DNA from: an uncultured Prevotella sp.
GTDB lineage: Bacteria; Bacteroidota; Bacteroidia; Bacteroidales; Bacteroidaceae
DNA: 64,000 nt
Direction of reading: 5' to 3'
Assembly: GCA_900551055.1 (NCBI GenBank)
Contig: URUK01000003.1
Coordinates: 1 to 64,000 of the forward strand
The position numbers and the translations under genes were made by a program. The stretch's first letter is position 1, and every line of letters begins with the position of its first letter. Positions 51,866-60,000 of this stretch are shown here, piece by piece. The notes below the pieces were generated by a model, which was given only the letters and a program-made list of their open reading frames with translations, was not told the origin of the DNA and did no database searches.

Positions 51866-51950
51866 CAGAGATAATAAGGCAGGATAATGACAGCTAAATG
51901 TCAATTTGCAGGCGTTCTGCTTACATTTTGTTTAATACACCTAATTATAT

Positions 51951-53288
51951 ATGTTTGAAAATCTAAGTGACAGACTTGAACGCTCTTTCAAAATATTGAA
52001 GGGCGAAGGCAAGATAACTGAAATAAACGTTGCCGAGACGCTGAAGGACGTAAGGCGCGCCTTGCTTGACGCCGACGTCAACTACAAAGTGGCGAAGACG
52101 TTTACCGACACGGTGAAGCAGAAGGCTCTCGGAATGAACGTGCTGACGGCTGTGAAGCCGGGACAGATGATGGTGAAGCTCGTACACGACGAGCTGGCCG
52201 AACTGATGGGAGGCGAGAGCGTAGGACTGAAGCTCGAAGGAAAACCGGCCATTATATTAATGTCAGGTCTGCAAGGTTCGGGTAAGACCACCTTCAGCGG
52301 CAAGCTGGCGAACATGCTCAAGAACAAGCAAAAGAAGAACCCGATGCTCGTTGCATGCGACGTTTACCGACCGGCGGCTGTAGAACAGCTGAAGGTTGTA
52401 GCCTCGCAGATAGGTGTGCCCGTCTACTCCGAGCCTGAAAGCAAGGACGTAGTAGCCATCGCCCAGCATGCCATCAAGGAGGCGAAAGCCAAAGGCAACG
52501 ACGTGGTTATAATCGACACGGCGGGCCGACTGGCCGTTGACGAGGAAATGATGGACGAAATCGAGACGCTGAAGAACTCCGTCAATCCCGACGAGACGCT
52601 GTTCGTTGTCGACTCGATGACCGGACAGGACGCCGTAAACACGGCCAAGGAGTTCAACGACCGTCTGGACTTCGACGGCGTTGTGCTCACCAAACTCGAC
52701 GGCGACACGCGCGGCGGTGCGGCCATAAGCATACGCACCGTGGTGACGAAGCCTATCAAGTTTATCGGTACAGGCGAGAAGATGGAGGCCATCGACGTGT
52801 TCCACCCCTCGCGCATGGCCGACCGAATACTCGGCATGGGCGATATCGTAAGCCTTGTGGAACGCGCACAAGAGCAGTTTGACGAGGAGGAAGCGCGCCG
52901 GCTTCAGAAGAAAATACAGAAAAACAAGTTCGACTTCAACGACTTCCTCAACCAAATCCAACAGATAAAGAAGATGGGCAACATCAAGGATTTGGCCTCG
53001 ATGATACCCGGCGTGGGCAAAGCCATCAAGGATGTAGACATCGATGACAACGCATTCAAGGGCATCGAAGCCATCATCCTCAGCATGACGCCCAAAGAAC
53101 GCACCAATCCCGAGATACTGAACACAAGCCGCAAGACGCGCATCGCCAAGGGCTCGGGCACCAATATACAGGAAGTGAACCGCCTGCTAAAGCAGTTCGA
53201 CCAGACCAGAAAGATGATGAAGATGGTTACCGGGTCGAAAATGAGCCAGATGATGGGCGCAATGAAAGGCATGAAGGGAATGAGATAA
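51951..53288 (+). CDS. ffh: Signal recognition particle protein (SRP54)
   Basis: GTPase that binds signal sequences and SRP RNA for cotranslational membrane targeting. 445 residues: N domain (1-90), G domain with GLQGSGKTTFSGKLA, DTAGRLAVDEEMMDE and TKLDGDTRGGAA, and a Met-rich M domain ending KMVTGSKMSQMMGAMKGMKG. First gene of a run with folD and the oxidoreductase genes. Confidence 0.97.
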   Translation: MFENLSDRLERSFKILKGEGKITEINVAETLKDVRRALLDADVNYKVAKTFTDTVKQKALGMNVLTAVKPGQMMVKLVHDELAELMGGESVGLKLEGKPAIILMSGLQGSGKTTFSGKLANMLKNKQKKNPMLVACDVYRPAAVEQLKVVASQIGVPVYSEPESKDVVAIAQHAIKEAKAKGNDVVIIDTAGRLAVDEEMMDEIETLKNSVNPDETLFVVDSMTGQDAVNTAKEFNDRLDFDGVVLTKLDGDTRGGAAISIRTVVTKPIKFIGTGEKMEAIDVFHPSRMADRILGMGDIVSLVERAQEQFDEEEARRLQKKIQKNKFDFNDFLNQIQQIKKMGNIKDLASMIPGVGKAIKDVDIDDNAFKGIEAIILSMTPKERTNPEILNTSRKTRIAKGSGTNIQEVNRLLKQFDQTRKMMKMVTGSKMSQMMGAMKGMKGMR

Positions 53289-53325
53289 TGCCGGACAAGA
53301 GACATATCCATCTTGTTGGAAACTT

Positions 53326-53379
53326 AATTATGAATTGTAAATTATGAAACAAAGTTCGGCGAAAGCCAATTATGAATTG
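53326..53379. repeat. Direct repeat AATTATGAATTG across the folD start
   Basis: The 12-mer occurs at 53326-53337 and 53368-53379; the second copy is coding (NYEL in FolD). It resembles the AATTATGA words at 63646-63733. Confidence 0.55.
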
Positions 53380-54249
53380 ATAGACGGCAAAGCCACGGCT
53401 GCCAAAATAAAGGAAGAAATAGCCGAAGAGGTTAAACAGATTGTCGCAGCCGGAGGCAAACGCCCCCATCTTGCGGCAGTGCTTGTAGGCCACGACGGCG
53501 GCAGCGAGACATACGTAAAGAACAAGGTTATAGCATGCGAGACATGCGGCTTCACGAGCACTCTTGTCCGCTTTGAGGACGATGTGACGGAAGACGAACT
53601 TCTTGCAAAGGTAAAGGAGCTTAACGAAAACCCCGACATTGACGGCTACATAGTGCAGCTGCCACTGCCGAAACATATCGACGAGCAGAAAATCATCATG
53701 GCAATAGACTACCGGAAGGACGTTGACGGCTTCCATCCGGTCAACGTAGGCCGCATGGCCATCGGCCTGCCATGTTTCATTTCGGCCACTCCGCTCGGCA
53801 TACTCACCCTGCTGCGACGCTATGGCATTGAGACTTCGGGCAAGAAGTGCGTAATTCTCGGCCGAAGCAACATCGTAGGCAAACCGATGGCACAGCTGAT
53901 GATGCAGAAGCAGTACGGCGATTCCACCGTCACTGTATGCCACAGCCACTCCGCAACTCTCAAGCAGGAATGCCGCGAGGCAGACATTATCATTGCCGCG
54001 ATAGGCCGCCCTGACTTCGTTACAGCAGACATGGTGAAAGACGGAGCGGTAGTAATCGACGTTGGCACGACACGAGTTCCCGATGCGACAAAGAAGAGCG
54101 GATACCGTCTCAACGGCGATGTCAAGTTCGATGAGGTGGCTCCAAAATGCTCGTTCATAACCCCTGTGCCTGGCGGCGTAGGGCCTATGACAATATGTTC
54201 GCTTATGAAAAACACACTTGCCGCAGGCAAAAAAGAGTATTACAAATAA
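53344..54249 (+). CDS. folD: Bifunctional methylenetetrahydrofolate dehydrogenase/cyclohydrolase
   Basis: Interconverts methylene-, methenyl- and formyl-tetrahydrofolate, supplying the one-carbon donor used by Fmt and linked to glycine cleavage. 301 residues. Motifs: SETYVKNKVIACETCG with the catalytic Lys, YIVQLPLPKHI, KDVDGFHPVNVGRM, GRSNIVGKPMA, TPVPGGVGPMTICSLMKNT. The first 11-12 residues before LIDGKATA are longer than usual and are encoded in repeat-like DNA. Confidence 0.95.
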   Translation: MKQSSAKANYELIDGKATAAKIKEEIAEEVKQIVAAGGKRPHLAAVLVGHDGGSETYVKNKVIACETCGFTSTLVRFEDDVTEDELLAKVKELNENPDIDGYIVQLPLPKHIDEQKIIMAIDYRKDVDGFHPVNVGRMAIGLPCFISATPLGILTLLRRYGIETSGKKCVILGRSNIVGKPMAQLMMQKQYGDSTVTVCHSHSATLKQECREADIIIAAIGRPDFVTADMVKDGAVVIDVGTTRVPDATKKSGYRLNGDVKFDEVAPKCSFITPVPGGVGPMTICSLMKNTLAAGKKEYYK

Positions 54250-54428
54250 TGACCGCAGAAGAATTTTACAGGCAAGGCAACCGCTACCGCAAAGAAGGCA
54301 ACTGGCAGGAGGCCATAAACAACTATGTCAAGGCAATAGAACTTGACCCGGAAAGCCCTGCTGTCGAAGCCAAGAAAATGCTCGACGACATCCTTGCTTA
54401 CTACTGCAAAGACATTTACAATCCTTAG
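54249..54428 (+). CDS. Tiny TPR protein upstream of the oxidoreductase genes
   Basis: A 59-residue protein with one TPR-type helical hairpin (AEEFYRQGNRYRKEGNWQEAINNYVKAIELDPESPAV). Its ATG shares the A of the folD stop (TAATG), so it is translationally coupled to folD. The earlier Met at 54147 is inside folD and is rejected. Comparable small TPR proteins precede 2-oxoacid:ferredoxin oxidoreductase genes in other Bacteroidales; an assembly role is a guess. Confidence 0.75.
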   Translation: MTAEEFYRQGNRYRKEGNWQEAINNYVKAIELDPESPAVEAKKMLDDILAYYCKDIYNP

Positions 54429-54498
54429 AGACATCTATAAAAGGACCGGCCACGGCCTTCAGGCAATGGCCGGCCTGTTAACCTAAAACGTATAAGCT

Positions 54499-54729
54499 AT
54501 GGGTAAAATCAGAGGAGCCATTGTGGTAAACACCGACCGCTGCAAGGGATGCGCCCTGTGCGTGGAGGCTTGTCCGAAGACAGTTATCGCACTGGCAAAG
54601 AAAGTTAATGTCCACGGCTACCCCTATGTGGAAGCCGTAAACCCGGAAGACTGCATCGGATGCGCCTCGTGCGCCATCGTGTGTCCTGACGGATGTATCA
54701 CTGTTTACAAAAAACGTATGGAGGACTAA
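54499..54729 (+). CDS. 2-oxoacid:ferredoxin oxidoreductase, ferredoxin (delta) subunit
   Basis: A 76-residue 2[4Fe-4S] ferredoxin-like subunit with CKGCALCVEACPK and CIGCASCAIVCPD. It passes electrons from the catalytic subunits encoded next to ferredoxin. Its end lies 5 bp before the alpha gene. Confidence 0.92.
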   Translation: MGKIRGAIVVNTDRCKGCALCVEACPKTVIALAKKVNVHGYPYVEAVNPEDCIGCASCAIVCPDGCITVYKKRMED

Positions 54730-54734
54730 GAGTT

Positions 54735-55814
54735 ATGGCAGAACAAGAAGTGACTTTATTAAAAGGTAACGAGGCGATAGCTCATGCGGCGATACGCTGT
54801 GGTGCCGACGCTTTTTTCGGCTATCCCATCACTCCCCAGAGTGAAATAATCGAGACACTTTCAGTGCTGAAGCCGTGGGAAACCACGGGCATGGTGGTGC
54901 TTCAGGCAGAAAGTGAGGTGGCATCCATCAACATGGTGTACGGCGGAGCTGGCGCTGGAAAGAAGGTGTTTACCTCGTCTTCAAGCCCTGGAATAGCCCT
55001 GATGCAGGAAGGAATAGCATATATGGCCGGCGCGGAGCTGCCCGGCGTGATAGTAAACGTACAGCGCGGAGGCCCCGGACTGGGTACGATCCAGCCGTCG
55101 CAGAGCGACTATTTCCAGGCGACACGCGGTGGAGGCAACGGTGACTATTATGTAATAGTGCTGGCGCCGGCATCCGTTCAGGAGATGGCCGACTTCATGG
55201 ATCTGGCTTTCGAACTTGCATTCAAATACCGCATACCGGCCATGCTCTTGAGCGACGGTGTCATCGGGCAGATGATGGAGCGCGTTGTGCTGCCTCCATA
55301 CAAGCCCCGCCGCACGGAAGAGGAAATCAAGAAGGAATGCCCTTGGGCTACTTTCGGACGTACTAAAGACCGCAAGCCTAACATATTGACATCACTTGAG
55401 CTTCAGCCCGAGGAGATGGAGAAGCGCAACTTGCATCTGCAAGAGAAATACAAGACCATCCGTGAGAACGAGGTAAGGTATGAAACCATGCACTGCGAGG
55501 ACGCCGACTACCTGATAGTTGCATTCGGAAGCGCGGCACGCATATCCGAGAAAGCCATTGAAATGGCGCGCAAGGAAGGCATCAAGGTTGGCCTGCTGCG
55601 CCCCATCACGCTATGGCCTTTCCCCTCGAAGGAGGTAGCCGCGATGGCAGAAGGCAAAAAGGGAGTGCTCTCTGTGGAGATTAACGCCGGTCAAATGGTG
55701 GAGGACATCCGCCTGGCCGTAAACGGACGTGTGCCCGTTGAACACTTCGGACGCCTTGGAGGCATTGTGCCCGAGCCTGACGAAATAGTAAAGGCATTGA
55801 AGGAAAAGTTTTGA
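54735..55814 (+). CDS. vorB: 2-oxoacid:ferredoxin oxidoreductase alpha subunit (VorB/KorA type)
   Basis: Catalytic subunit for ferredoxin-dependent oxidative decarboxylation of a 2-oxoacid to acyl-CoA. 359 residues from 54735; 54693 is inside the ferredoxin gene. Pyrimidine-binding domain: KGNEAIAHAAIRCGADAFFGYPITPQSEI; later SSSPGIALMQEGIAYMAGAELPGVIVNVQRGGPGLGTIQ and a C-terminal domain with GLLRPITLWPFP. Branched-chain 2-oxoacid (VOR) or 2-oxoglutarate (KOR) are the likely substrates; sequence reading alone cannot decide. Confidence 0.9.
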   Translation: MAEQEVTLLKGNEAIAHAAIRCGADAFFGYPITPQSEIIETLSVLKPWETTGMVVLQAESEVASINMVYGGAGAGKKVFTSSSSPGIALMQEGIAYMAGAELPGVIVNVQRGGPGLGTIQPSQSDYFQATRGGGNGDYYVIVLAPASVQEMADFMDLAFELAFKYRIPAMLLSDGVIGQMMERVVLPPYKPRRTEEEIKKECPWATFGRTKDRKPNILTSLELQPEEMEKRNLHLQEKYKTIRENEVRYETMHCEDADYLIVAFGSAARISEKAIEMARKEGIKVGLLRPITLWPFPSKEVAAMAEGKKGVLSVEINAGQMVEDIRLAVNGRVPVEHFGRLGGIVPEPDEIVKALKEKF

Positions 55815-55837
55815 AACGCACTTAAATCGTCAATGAA

Positions 55838-56605
55838 ATGAACACAGAAATAATATCTCCGGAAAACTTGGTTTACAAGAAACCGGAACTGATGAACGAC
55901 GTTCAGATGCACTACTGCCCAGGATGCTCACATGGTGTGGTACACAAGCTGGTGGCTGAAGTCATCGAGGAAATGGGCATGGAAGACAAGGCAGTGGGCG
56001 TTTCGCCCGTAGGTTGCGCGGTGTTCGCATACCGTTACATAGACATCGACTGGCAAGAGGCCGCCCACGGACGCGCTCCAGCCGTAGCGACAGCCATCAA
56101 GCGCTGCTGGCCCGACCGTCTGGTATTCACCTATCAGGGCGACGGCGACCTGGCCTGCATCGGTACTTGCGAGAGCATCCACGCGCTGAACCGTGGCGAG
56201 AACATTGTCATAATCTTCATCAACAACGCGATTTACGGCATGACGGGCGGACAGATGGCACCGACAACGCTTATCGGACAGAAGACGTCAACATGTCCTT
56301 ACGGACGCGACCCGCACTTGCATGGATATCCGCTGAAAATCACCGAGATGGCGGCAATGCTCGAAGGCACTTGCTATGTAACGCGCCAGAGCGTTGAGAC
56401 CGTGGCCGCCATACGGTCGGCGAAGAAGGCCCTGCGCAAGGCTTTCGAAGCTTCTATGGCCGGCAAGGGCTCAAGCCTTGTTGAAATCGTCAGCACATGC
56501 AACAGCGGATGGAAACTCTCGCCTGTAAAAGCAAACAAATGGATGGAGGAAAACATGTTCAAATTCTATCCAAAGGGCGACCTCAAGGACACCACAGGAG
56601 AGTGA
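55838..56605 (+). CDS. 2-oxoacid:ferredoxin oxidoreductase beta subunit (TPP-binding)
   Basis: A 255-residue thiamine diphosphate-binding subunit: YCPGCSHGVVHKLVAEV, GDGDLACIGTCESIHALNRGENIVIIFINNAIYGMTGGQ (the GDG...N Mg-TPP motif). It completes the active site with the alpha subunit. The C-terminus ends just at a GAGTGAAGAGTGAAGAA repeat. Confidence 0.93.
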   Translation: MNTEIISPENLVYKKPELMNDVQMHYCPGCSHGVVHKLVAEVIEEMGMEDKAVGVSPVGCAVFAYRYIDIDWQEAAHGRAPAVATAIKRCWPDRLVFTYQGDGDLACIGTCESIHALNRGENIVIIFINNAIYGMTGGQMAPTTLIGQKTSTCPYGRDPHLHGYPLKITEMAAMLEGTCYVTRQSVETVAAIRSAKKALRKAFEASMAGKGSSLVEIVSTCNSGWKLSPVKANKWMEENMFKFYPKGDLKDTTGE

Positions 56606-56690
56606 AGAGTGAAGAATTAAGAGCGAAGAATTGGGGCGGCCGGGCTGAGACTCACAGTTCTCCCACGTCTCCCAGTTCTCCCATAAAAAA
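56605..56690. repeat. GAGTGAAGAATTAAGAG tract, beta-gamma joint
   Basis: Purine-rich quasi-tandem words followed by CTCCCACGTCTCCCAGTTCTCCC on the far side; partial complementarity. Confidence 0.55.
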
Positions 56691-56700
56691 AGAATACACT

Positions 56701-57243
56701 ATGAAAACAGAAATAATAATAGCAGGCTTCGGCGGCCAGGGCGTGCTCTCAATGGGCAAAATCCTGGCTTACTCGGGACTGATGGAAGGCAAGGAAGTCA
56801 CCTGGATGCCGGCTTACGGTCCAGAACAGCGCGGCGGAACGGCCAACGTGACGGTAATTGTAAGCGACGAGCGCATATCATCGCCTATCCTCAGCAAATA
56901 CGACATAGCCATTGTGCTCAACCAACCGTCGCTCGACAAGTTCGAGCCGAAGGTAAAGAAGGGCGGCATACTCATATATGACGGCTACGGAATAATAAAT
57001 CCGCCGACGCGTGACGACATCACCGTTTACCGCATCGACGCCATGGACAAGGCCGCAGAGCTGAAAAACTCAAAGGTGTTCAACATGATTGTGCTGGGCG
57101 GACTGCTCAACGTATGTCCCGTAGTGAGCGACAACGGTGTTGAAAAAGCACTCTACAAGACTCTGCCCGAACGCCACCACGGACTTATTCCGCTTAACAT
57201 GGAAGCCATCAAAGCCGGTCGCGACATCATCGAGAAGCAATAA
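56701..57243 (+). CDS. 2-oxoacid:ferredoxin oxidoreductase gamma subunit
   Basis: A 180-residue CoA-domain subunit: MKTEIIIAGFGGQGVLSMGKILAYSG, TWMPAYGPEQRGGTANVTVIVS. The start at 56701 begins directly with the conserved strand; 56497 lies in the beta gene and is rejected. Completes a four-subunit enzyme (delta-alpha-beta-gamma) followed by a strong terminator. Confidence 0.93.
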   Translation: MKTEIIIAGFGGQGVLSMGKILAYSGLMEGKEVTWMPAYGPEQRGGTANVTVIVSDERISSPILSKYDIAIVLNQPSLDKFEPKVKKGGILIYDGYGIINPPTRDDITVYRIDAMDKAAELKNSKVFNMIVLGGLLNVCPVVSDNGVEKALYKTLPERHHGLIPLNMEAIKAGRDIIEKQ

Positions 57244-57276
57244 CCGCGCGCATTCAACAGGCCTAAAGGCATACAA

Positions 57277-57316
57277 AACGCCTCCACCGGCACCGCCGGC
57301 GGAGGCGTTTCTTTTT
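57277..57316 (+). terminator. Intrinsic terminator of the oxidoreductase operon
   Basis: AAACGCCTCCACCGGC pairs with GCCGGCGGAGGCGTTT, followed by TTTCTTTTT; 34 bp past the gamma stop. Confidence 0.88.
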
Positions 57317-57362
57317 ACGAATCGTAATACATTGGCAATCAAAGCCTTACATACGGGCTTGC

Positions 57363-57445
57363 AAAAGGTCACCTTTTGGACTGCAAAAGACCGTCTTTCA
57401 GGCTCTGAAAGGTGGCCTTTTACAATGCAAAATGCCGTCTTTTAC
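57363..57445. repeat. 22-bp phased array (j)
   Basis: Four units at 57363, 57385, 57407 and 57429, exactly 22 bp apart, between convergent genes. Cores: AAAAGGTCACCTTTT, AAAAGACCGTCTTTC, GAAAGGTGGCCTTTT, AAAATGCCGTCTTTT. Confidence 0.88.
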
Positions 57446-57493
57446 CAAGCAACCGGTGACAGCCTGCCCTACGCAAGGCCGTGCAACGGCCTT

Positions 57494-57877
57494 TCATTCC
57501 GTTATTTCGAGCAGGCAACCTTCCGGCCCCGACACACAGCTTTCATAAAATCCGTCGCCTGTCACACGCGGCCCGTCCAATGTTTCATAGCCGTCACGCG
57601 CAAGCATTGCCGTCATACTGTCAACCGTCTCACGGCTACCCACGCTGAACGAGATGTGTATATAGCCTGTGAGCAGTGTGCTTTGGGGACGCTCCACGGT
57701 ATCGGGGCGCGACATAATCTCAAGTCTCGAGCCGTCGCCAAACGACAGGAAATATGTCTTCAAGCCGGTTCTTGGGTTGTGGTACATGTCGTTTGACTTC
57801 GCTACGAAATACTTTGTAAAGAACGCCTTGGCCTTTTCAAGATCTTTCACGTATATTGCAATGTGGTCGATTCTCAT
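57494..57877 (-). CDS. VOC family (glyoxalase/dioxygenase-fold) protein
   Basis: A 127-residue protein with two beta-alpha-beta-beta-beta modules: MRIDHIAIYVKDLEKAKAFFTKYF at the start, LEIMSRPD, HISFSVGSRE and GPEGCLLEITE at the end. H5, E58-region, H75 and E124 are positioned as in metal-binding VOC proteins. Substrate unknown; lactoylglutathione lyase activity should not be assumed. The start at 57877 is the family start. Confidence 0.85.
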   Translation of the reverse strand: MRIDHIAIYVKDLEKAKAFFTKYFVAKSNDMYHNPRTGLKTYFLSFGDGSRLEIMSRPDTVERPQSTLLTGYIHISFSVGSRETVDSMTAMLARDGYETLDGPRVTGDGFYESCVSGPEGCLLEITE

Positions 57878-57921
57878 ATAGTCATTATTTGTTTTGTTAG
57901 AAAGATTCACATGTAAAGCCG

Positions 57922-58515
57922 TCACGGCATCCATTCCACGATGCCAGTAACAGGATGCTCCTGCCTCCAACGCATGAAGTCGGCCATTGTCCTGACCCCG
58001 TCGCGTAGCACTGCCTGATAATATTCCACGCCCATTATATATACATCTTCAGGCGTTTCAGCCTTCAGGCGGAGTATGGCAAGGCGCGTTTCGTCGGTCA
58101 GCGTCGCCTTGATGCGTTCCGCCATGCGCTCGAAAAAGCCGTCATACTGCGAGCCTTTTAGTATGTGGATGATGTCAATCTGCCACGGCTCGCCGTCTCC
58201 GTCGTCATACCATGCTTGCCATTGGATGCAGGATTCGTCGGTGTCAAGCATATTAAAAAACTCTATTTGCCCTACCCCTGCATTGCAAGCAAGCCTCGTC
58301 ATCGCCTTAAAACTTCCCTCGACGGTCAGCGGCGAAGAATATACGTGGATGTCGATGTCGCGGTGTGTCATCATCAAACCCATCGCAAGCGAGCCTACCA
58401 GATGCGCTTCCGCCCCTGCGTCAGCCCATATTTTCATGATGTCAAGCCGCCGCACGATGTCCCAAGCACGCCGTTGGTTGCGCTTAGACAAGTCCAAAAT
58501 CTCACTGTCTGTCAT
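57922..58515 (-). CDS. Nucleotidyltransferase-like protein
   Basis: A 197-residue protein. AHLVGSLAMGLMMTHRDIDIHVYSS resembles the GS...DxD metal site of minimal nucleotidyltransferases, and WQIDIIHI may supply the third carboxylate. The rest is mostly helical. I cannot assign a substrate. It lies downstream of cobC in the same direction but is separated by a 130-bp repeat block, and 44 bp before the VOC gene. Confidence 0.6.
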   Translation of the reverse strand: MTDSEILDLSKRNQRRAWDIVRRLDIMKIWADAGAEAHLVGSLAMGLMMTHRDIDIHVYSSPLTVEGSFKAMTRLACNAGVGQIEFFNMLDTDESCIQWQAWYDDGDGEPWQIDIIHILKGSQYDGFFERMAERIKATLTDETRLAILRLKAETPEDVYIMGVEYYQAVLRDGVRTMADFMRWRQEHPVTGIVEWMP

Positions 58516-58536
58516 AAAACGAAGTTTTATTTCAAT

Positions 58537-58673
58537 TAAGAATTAAGAGTTAAGAATTAAGAAAATATGCCTTTTGGGGAATTAAGAATTAAGAGTTAAG
58601 AATTAAGAAAAATACCTTCGCAACTGCCAACGCAGCATATTTTCTTAATTCTTAACTCTTAATTCTTAATTAA
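58537..58673. repeat. TTAAGAATTAAGAG inverted repeat, cobC side
   Basis: Two left-arm copies (58537-58562 and 58579-58606) face one right arm (58641-58670). It is nearly identical in sequence to 46369-46453, 12 kb away. Confidence 0.75.
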
Positions 58674-59197
58674 ATACTTATTGTTTCTATTCCTCCGAAT
58701 GGCACAAGATGCCTGAAACAGTCTTCCTGTGGGAACAATCCGCCGTAAATGCCGGCGCAAATCAGCACACCGCCATGGGCGAATATGGCCACGCGGCGGT
58801 AAGGTTTGGTTTTCAGTTCGTCGAGGAACGACGACACGCGAGCGTACAAATCAGGGAAACTTTCACCCTCGGTAGCGGCCAAATGCATGTAGTCGTCATA
58901 CCAACGTTGCAGGTTCTCGTCCTCAATCTCGTCAAAAAGCTTCATCTCCCAGTCGCCCATGTTCATCTCCTTAAGCCTGTCATCGACAATGGGCGACGGC
59001 CATCCGCAATACGCAGCGAGCTTTCTTGCCCTTGTAAGTGGCGACGAAAACACAGCGTCAAACGCAACGTTGCCGAGATTTTTCTTGGTTTCGGCAGCCT
59101 CGGACTCAAACGTTTCCGCCACAGGAACGTCGCTCCAGCCATAACACGTGCCCTTTGGCACCCCCACACTCGTATGCCTTACTAAAACAATGTCCAT
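58670..59197 (-). CDS. cobC: Histidine phosphatase, probable alpha-ribazole-5'-phosphate phosphatase
   Basis: A 175-residue phosphoglycerate-mutase-fold phosphatase. The catalytic His is in MDIVLVRHTSVG; SSPLTRARK and FAHGGVL are conserved. Context after cobS supports CobC, which dephosphorylates alpha-ribazole phosphate or adenosylcobalamin phosphate. The start at 59197 overlaps the cobS end by 16 bp; 59365 is inside cobS and rejected. The stop lies at the edge of the following repeat. Confidence 0.88.
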   Translation of the reverse strand: MDIVLVRHTSVGVPKGTCYGWSDVPVAETFESEAAETKKNLGNVAFDAVFSSPLTRARKLAAYCGWPSPIVDDRLKEMNMGDWEMKLFDEIEDENLQRWYDDYMHLAATEGESFPDLYARVSSFLDELKTKPYRRVAIFAHGGVLICAGIYGGLFPQEDCFRHLVPFGGIETISI

Positions 59198-60000
59198 AAT
59201 GTTTTGTTGTTGAAAAATAGATATGACATGCAAAGATAGAACGAAAGCTCGGTCAGGAGGAACATGGCTCCGCAACAATCGCCCGTATATCCCCTGAGCC
59301 TGTGCCATATATAAAGGTACATGAAGTACATAACGAGGCACGGGGCGAATATGAGTACGTCCCAACGGAGCAGTCCGTCTGTCATGATTAGCAGCAAGAC
59401 GAGCGGCAACATGCCCTGAACGAACAGCAACAGGCCGGCCTTCAGCGTTATCTTACGATACACAACGCCCGACTTCGCCTCGCTTTCCGTCCTGGCGTAG
59501 GGCATCATCGACACCACCTGCGACGACACCATCTTGCAGAAAGGGTCGCCAGCCAGCACGGCCAAGGCTGCCAGCGGCGCAGGCATCGACGACAAGGCAA
59601 AGAACAGCAGCAGGCCGTACAGACCCAATCCGATAACCCCGTAAGTGCCGATACGCGAGTCTTTCATTATCGAAAGCGTGCGTCCGCGGTCGCCTCCGCC
59701 GCCCCCGAAGCCGTCAAAGAAGTCGGCCAGACCGTCCTCATGCAGTGCTCCTGTAAGCAGAACCCTCGCCGCCAACGCCATAATAACGGCTATTGCGTAT
59801 GGGAAAACGAAGCTGCCGAAGTAAATAACGGCAGCCGTCACCGCCCCGGTAAGCCAGCCCGTGAGCGGCCAGAACTCAACCACCGCACGGTAACTCTCGC
59901 GCGGAGGCTCGTGCAGACGCCACAAAGGCAGGCGCGTAAAGAAAATGAACGCAGCCCAAACGGGGTCGTACCATTTAGAAGTATTTAGTGATATGCGCAT
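59182..60000 (-). CDS. cobS: Adenosylcobinamide-GDP ribazoletransferase
   Basis: Integral membrane enzyme joining adenosylcobinamide-GDP to alpha-ribazole. 272 residues with about six predicted helices. The conserved acidic signature is in ALHEDGLADFFDGFGGGGGDR; MKDSRIGTYGVIGLG follows. It overlaps the end of cobT by 26 bp and the start of cobC by 16 bp, a tightly packed operon. Confidence 0.93.
   Translation of the reverse strand: MRISLNTSKWYDPVWAAFIFFTRLPLWRLHEPPRESYRAVVEFWPLTGWLTGAVTAAVIYFGSFVFPYAIAVIMALAARVLLTGALHEDGLADFFDGFGGGGGDRGRTLSIMKDSRIGTYGVIGLGLYGLLLFFALSSMPAPLAALAVLAGDPFCKMVSSQVVSMMPYARTESEAKSGVVYRKITLKAGLLLFVQGMLPLVLLLIMTDGLLRWDVLIFAPCLVMYFMYLYIWHRLRGYTGDCCGAMFLLTELSFYLCMSYLFFNNKTLWTLF

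Larger units (their letters stand above)
51108..51950. other. Divergent intergenic region pepP-ffh
   Basis: This 843-bp gap holds array i, an orphan hairpin at 51758-51790 and promoter boxes for both flanking genes. No coding region is supported. Confidence 0.6.

Noticed and set aside
57494..57877. VOC protein as lactoylglutathione lyase (gloA)
   Set aside because: Only the general fold and metal-site spacing are visible; no substrate-specific evidence, and glutathione use is uncommon in this group.
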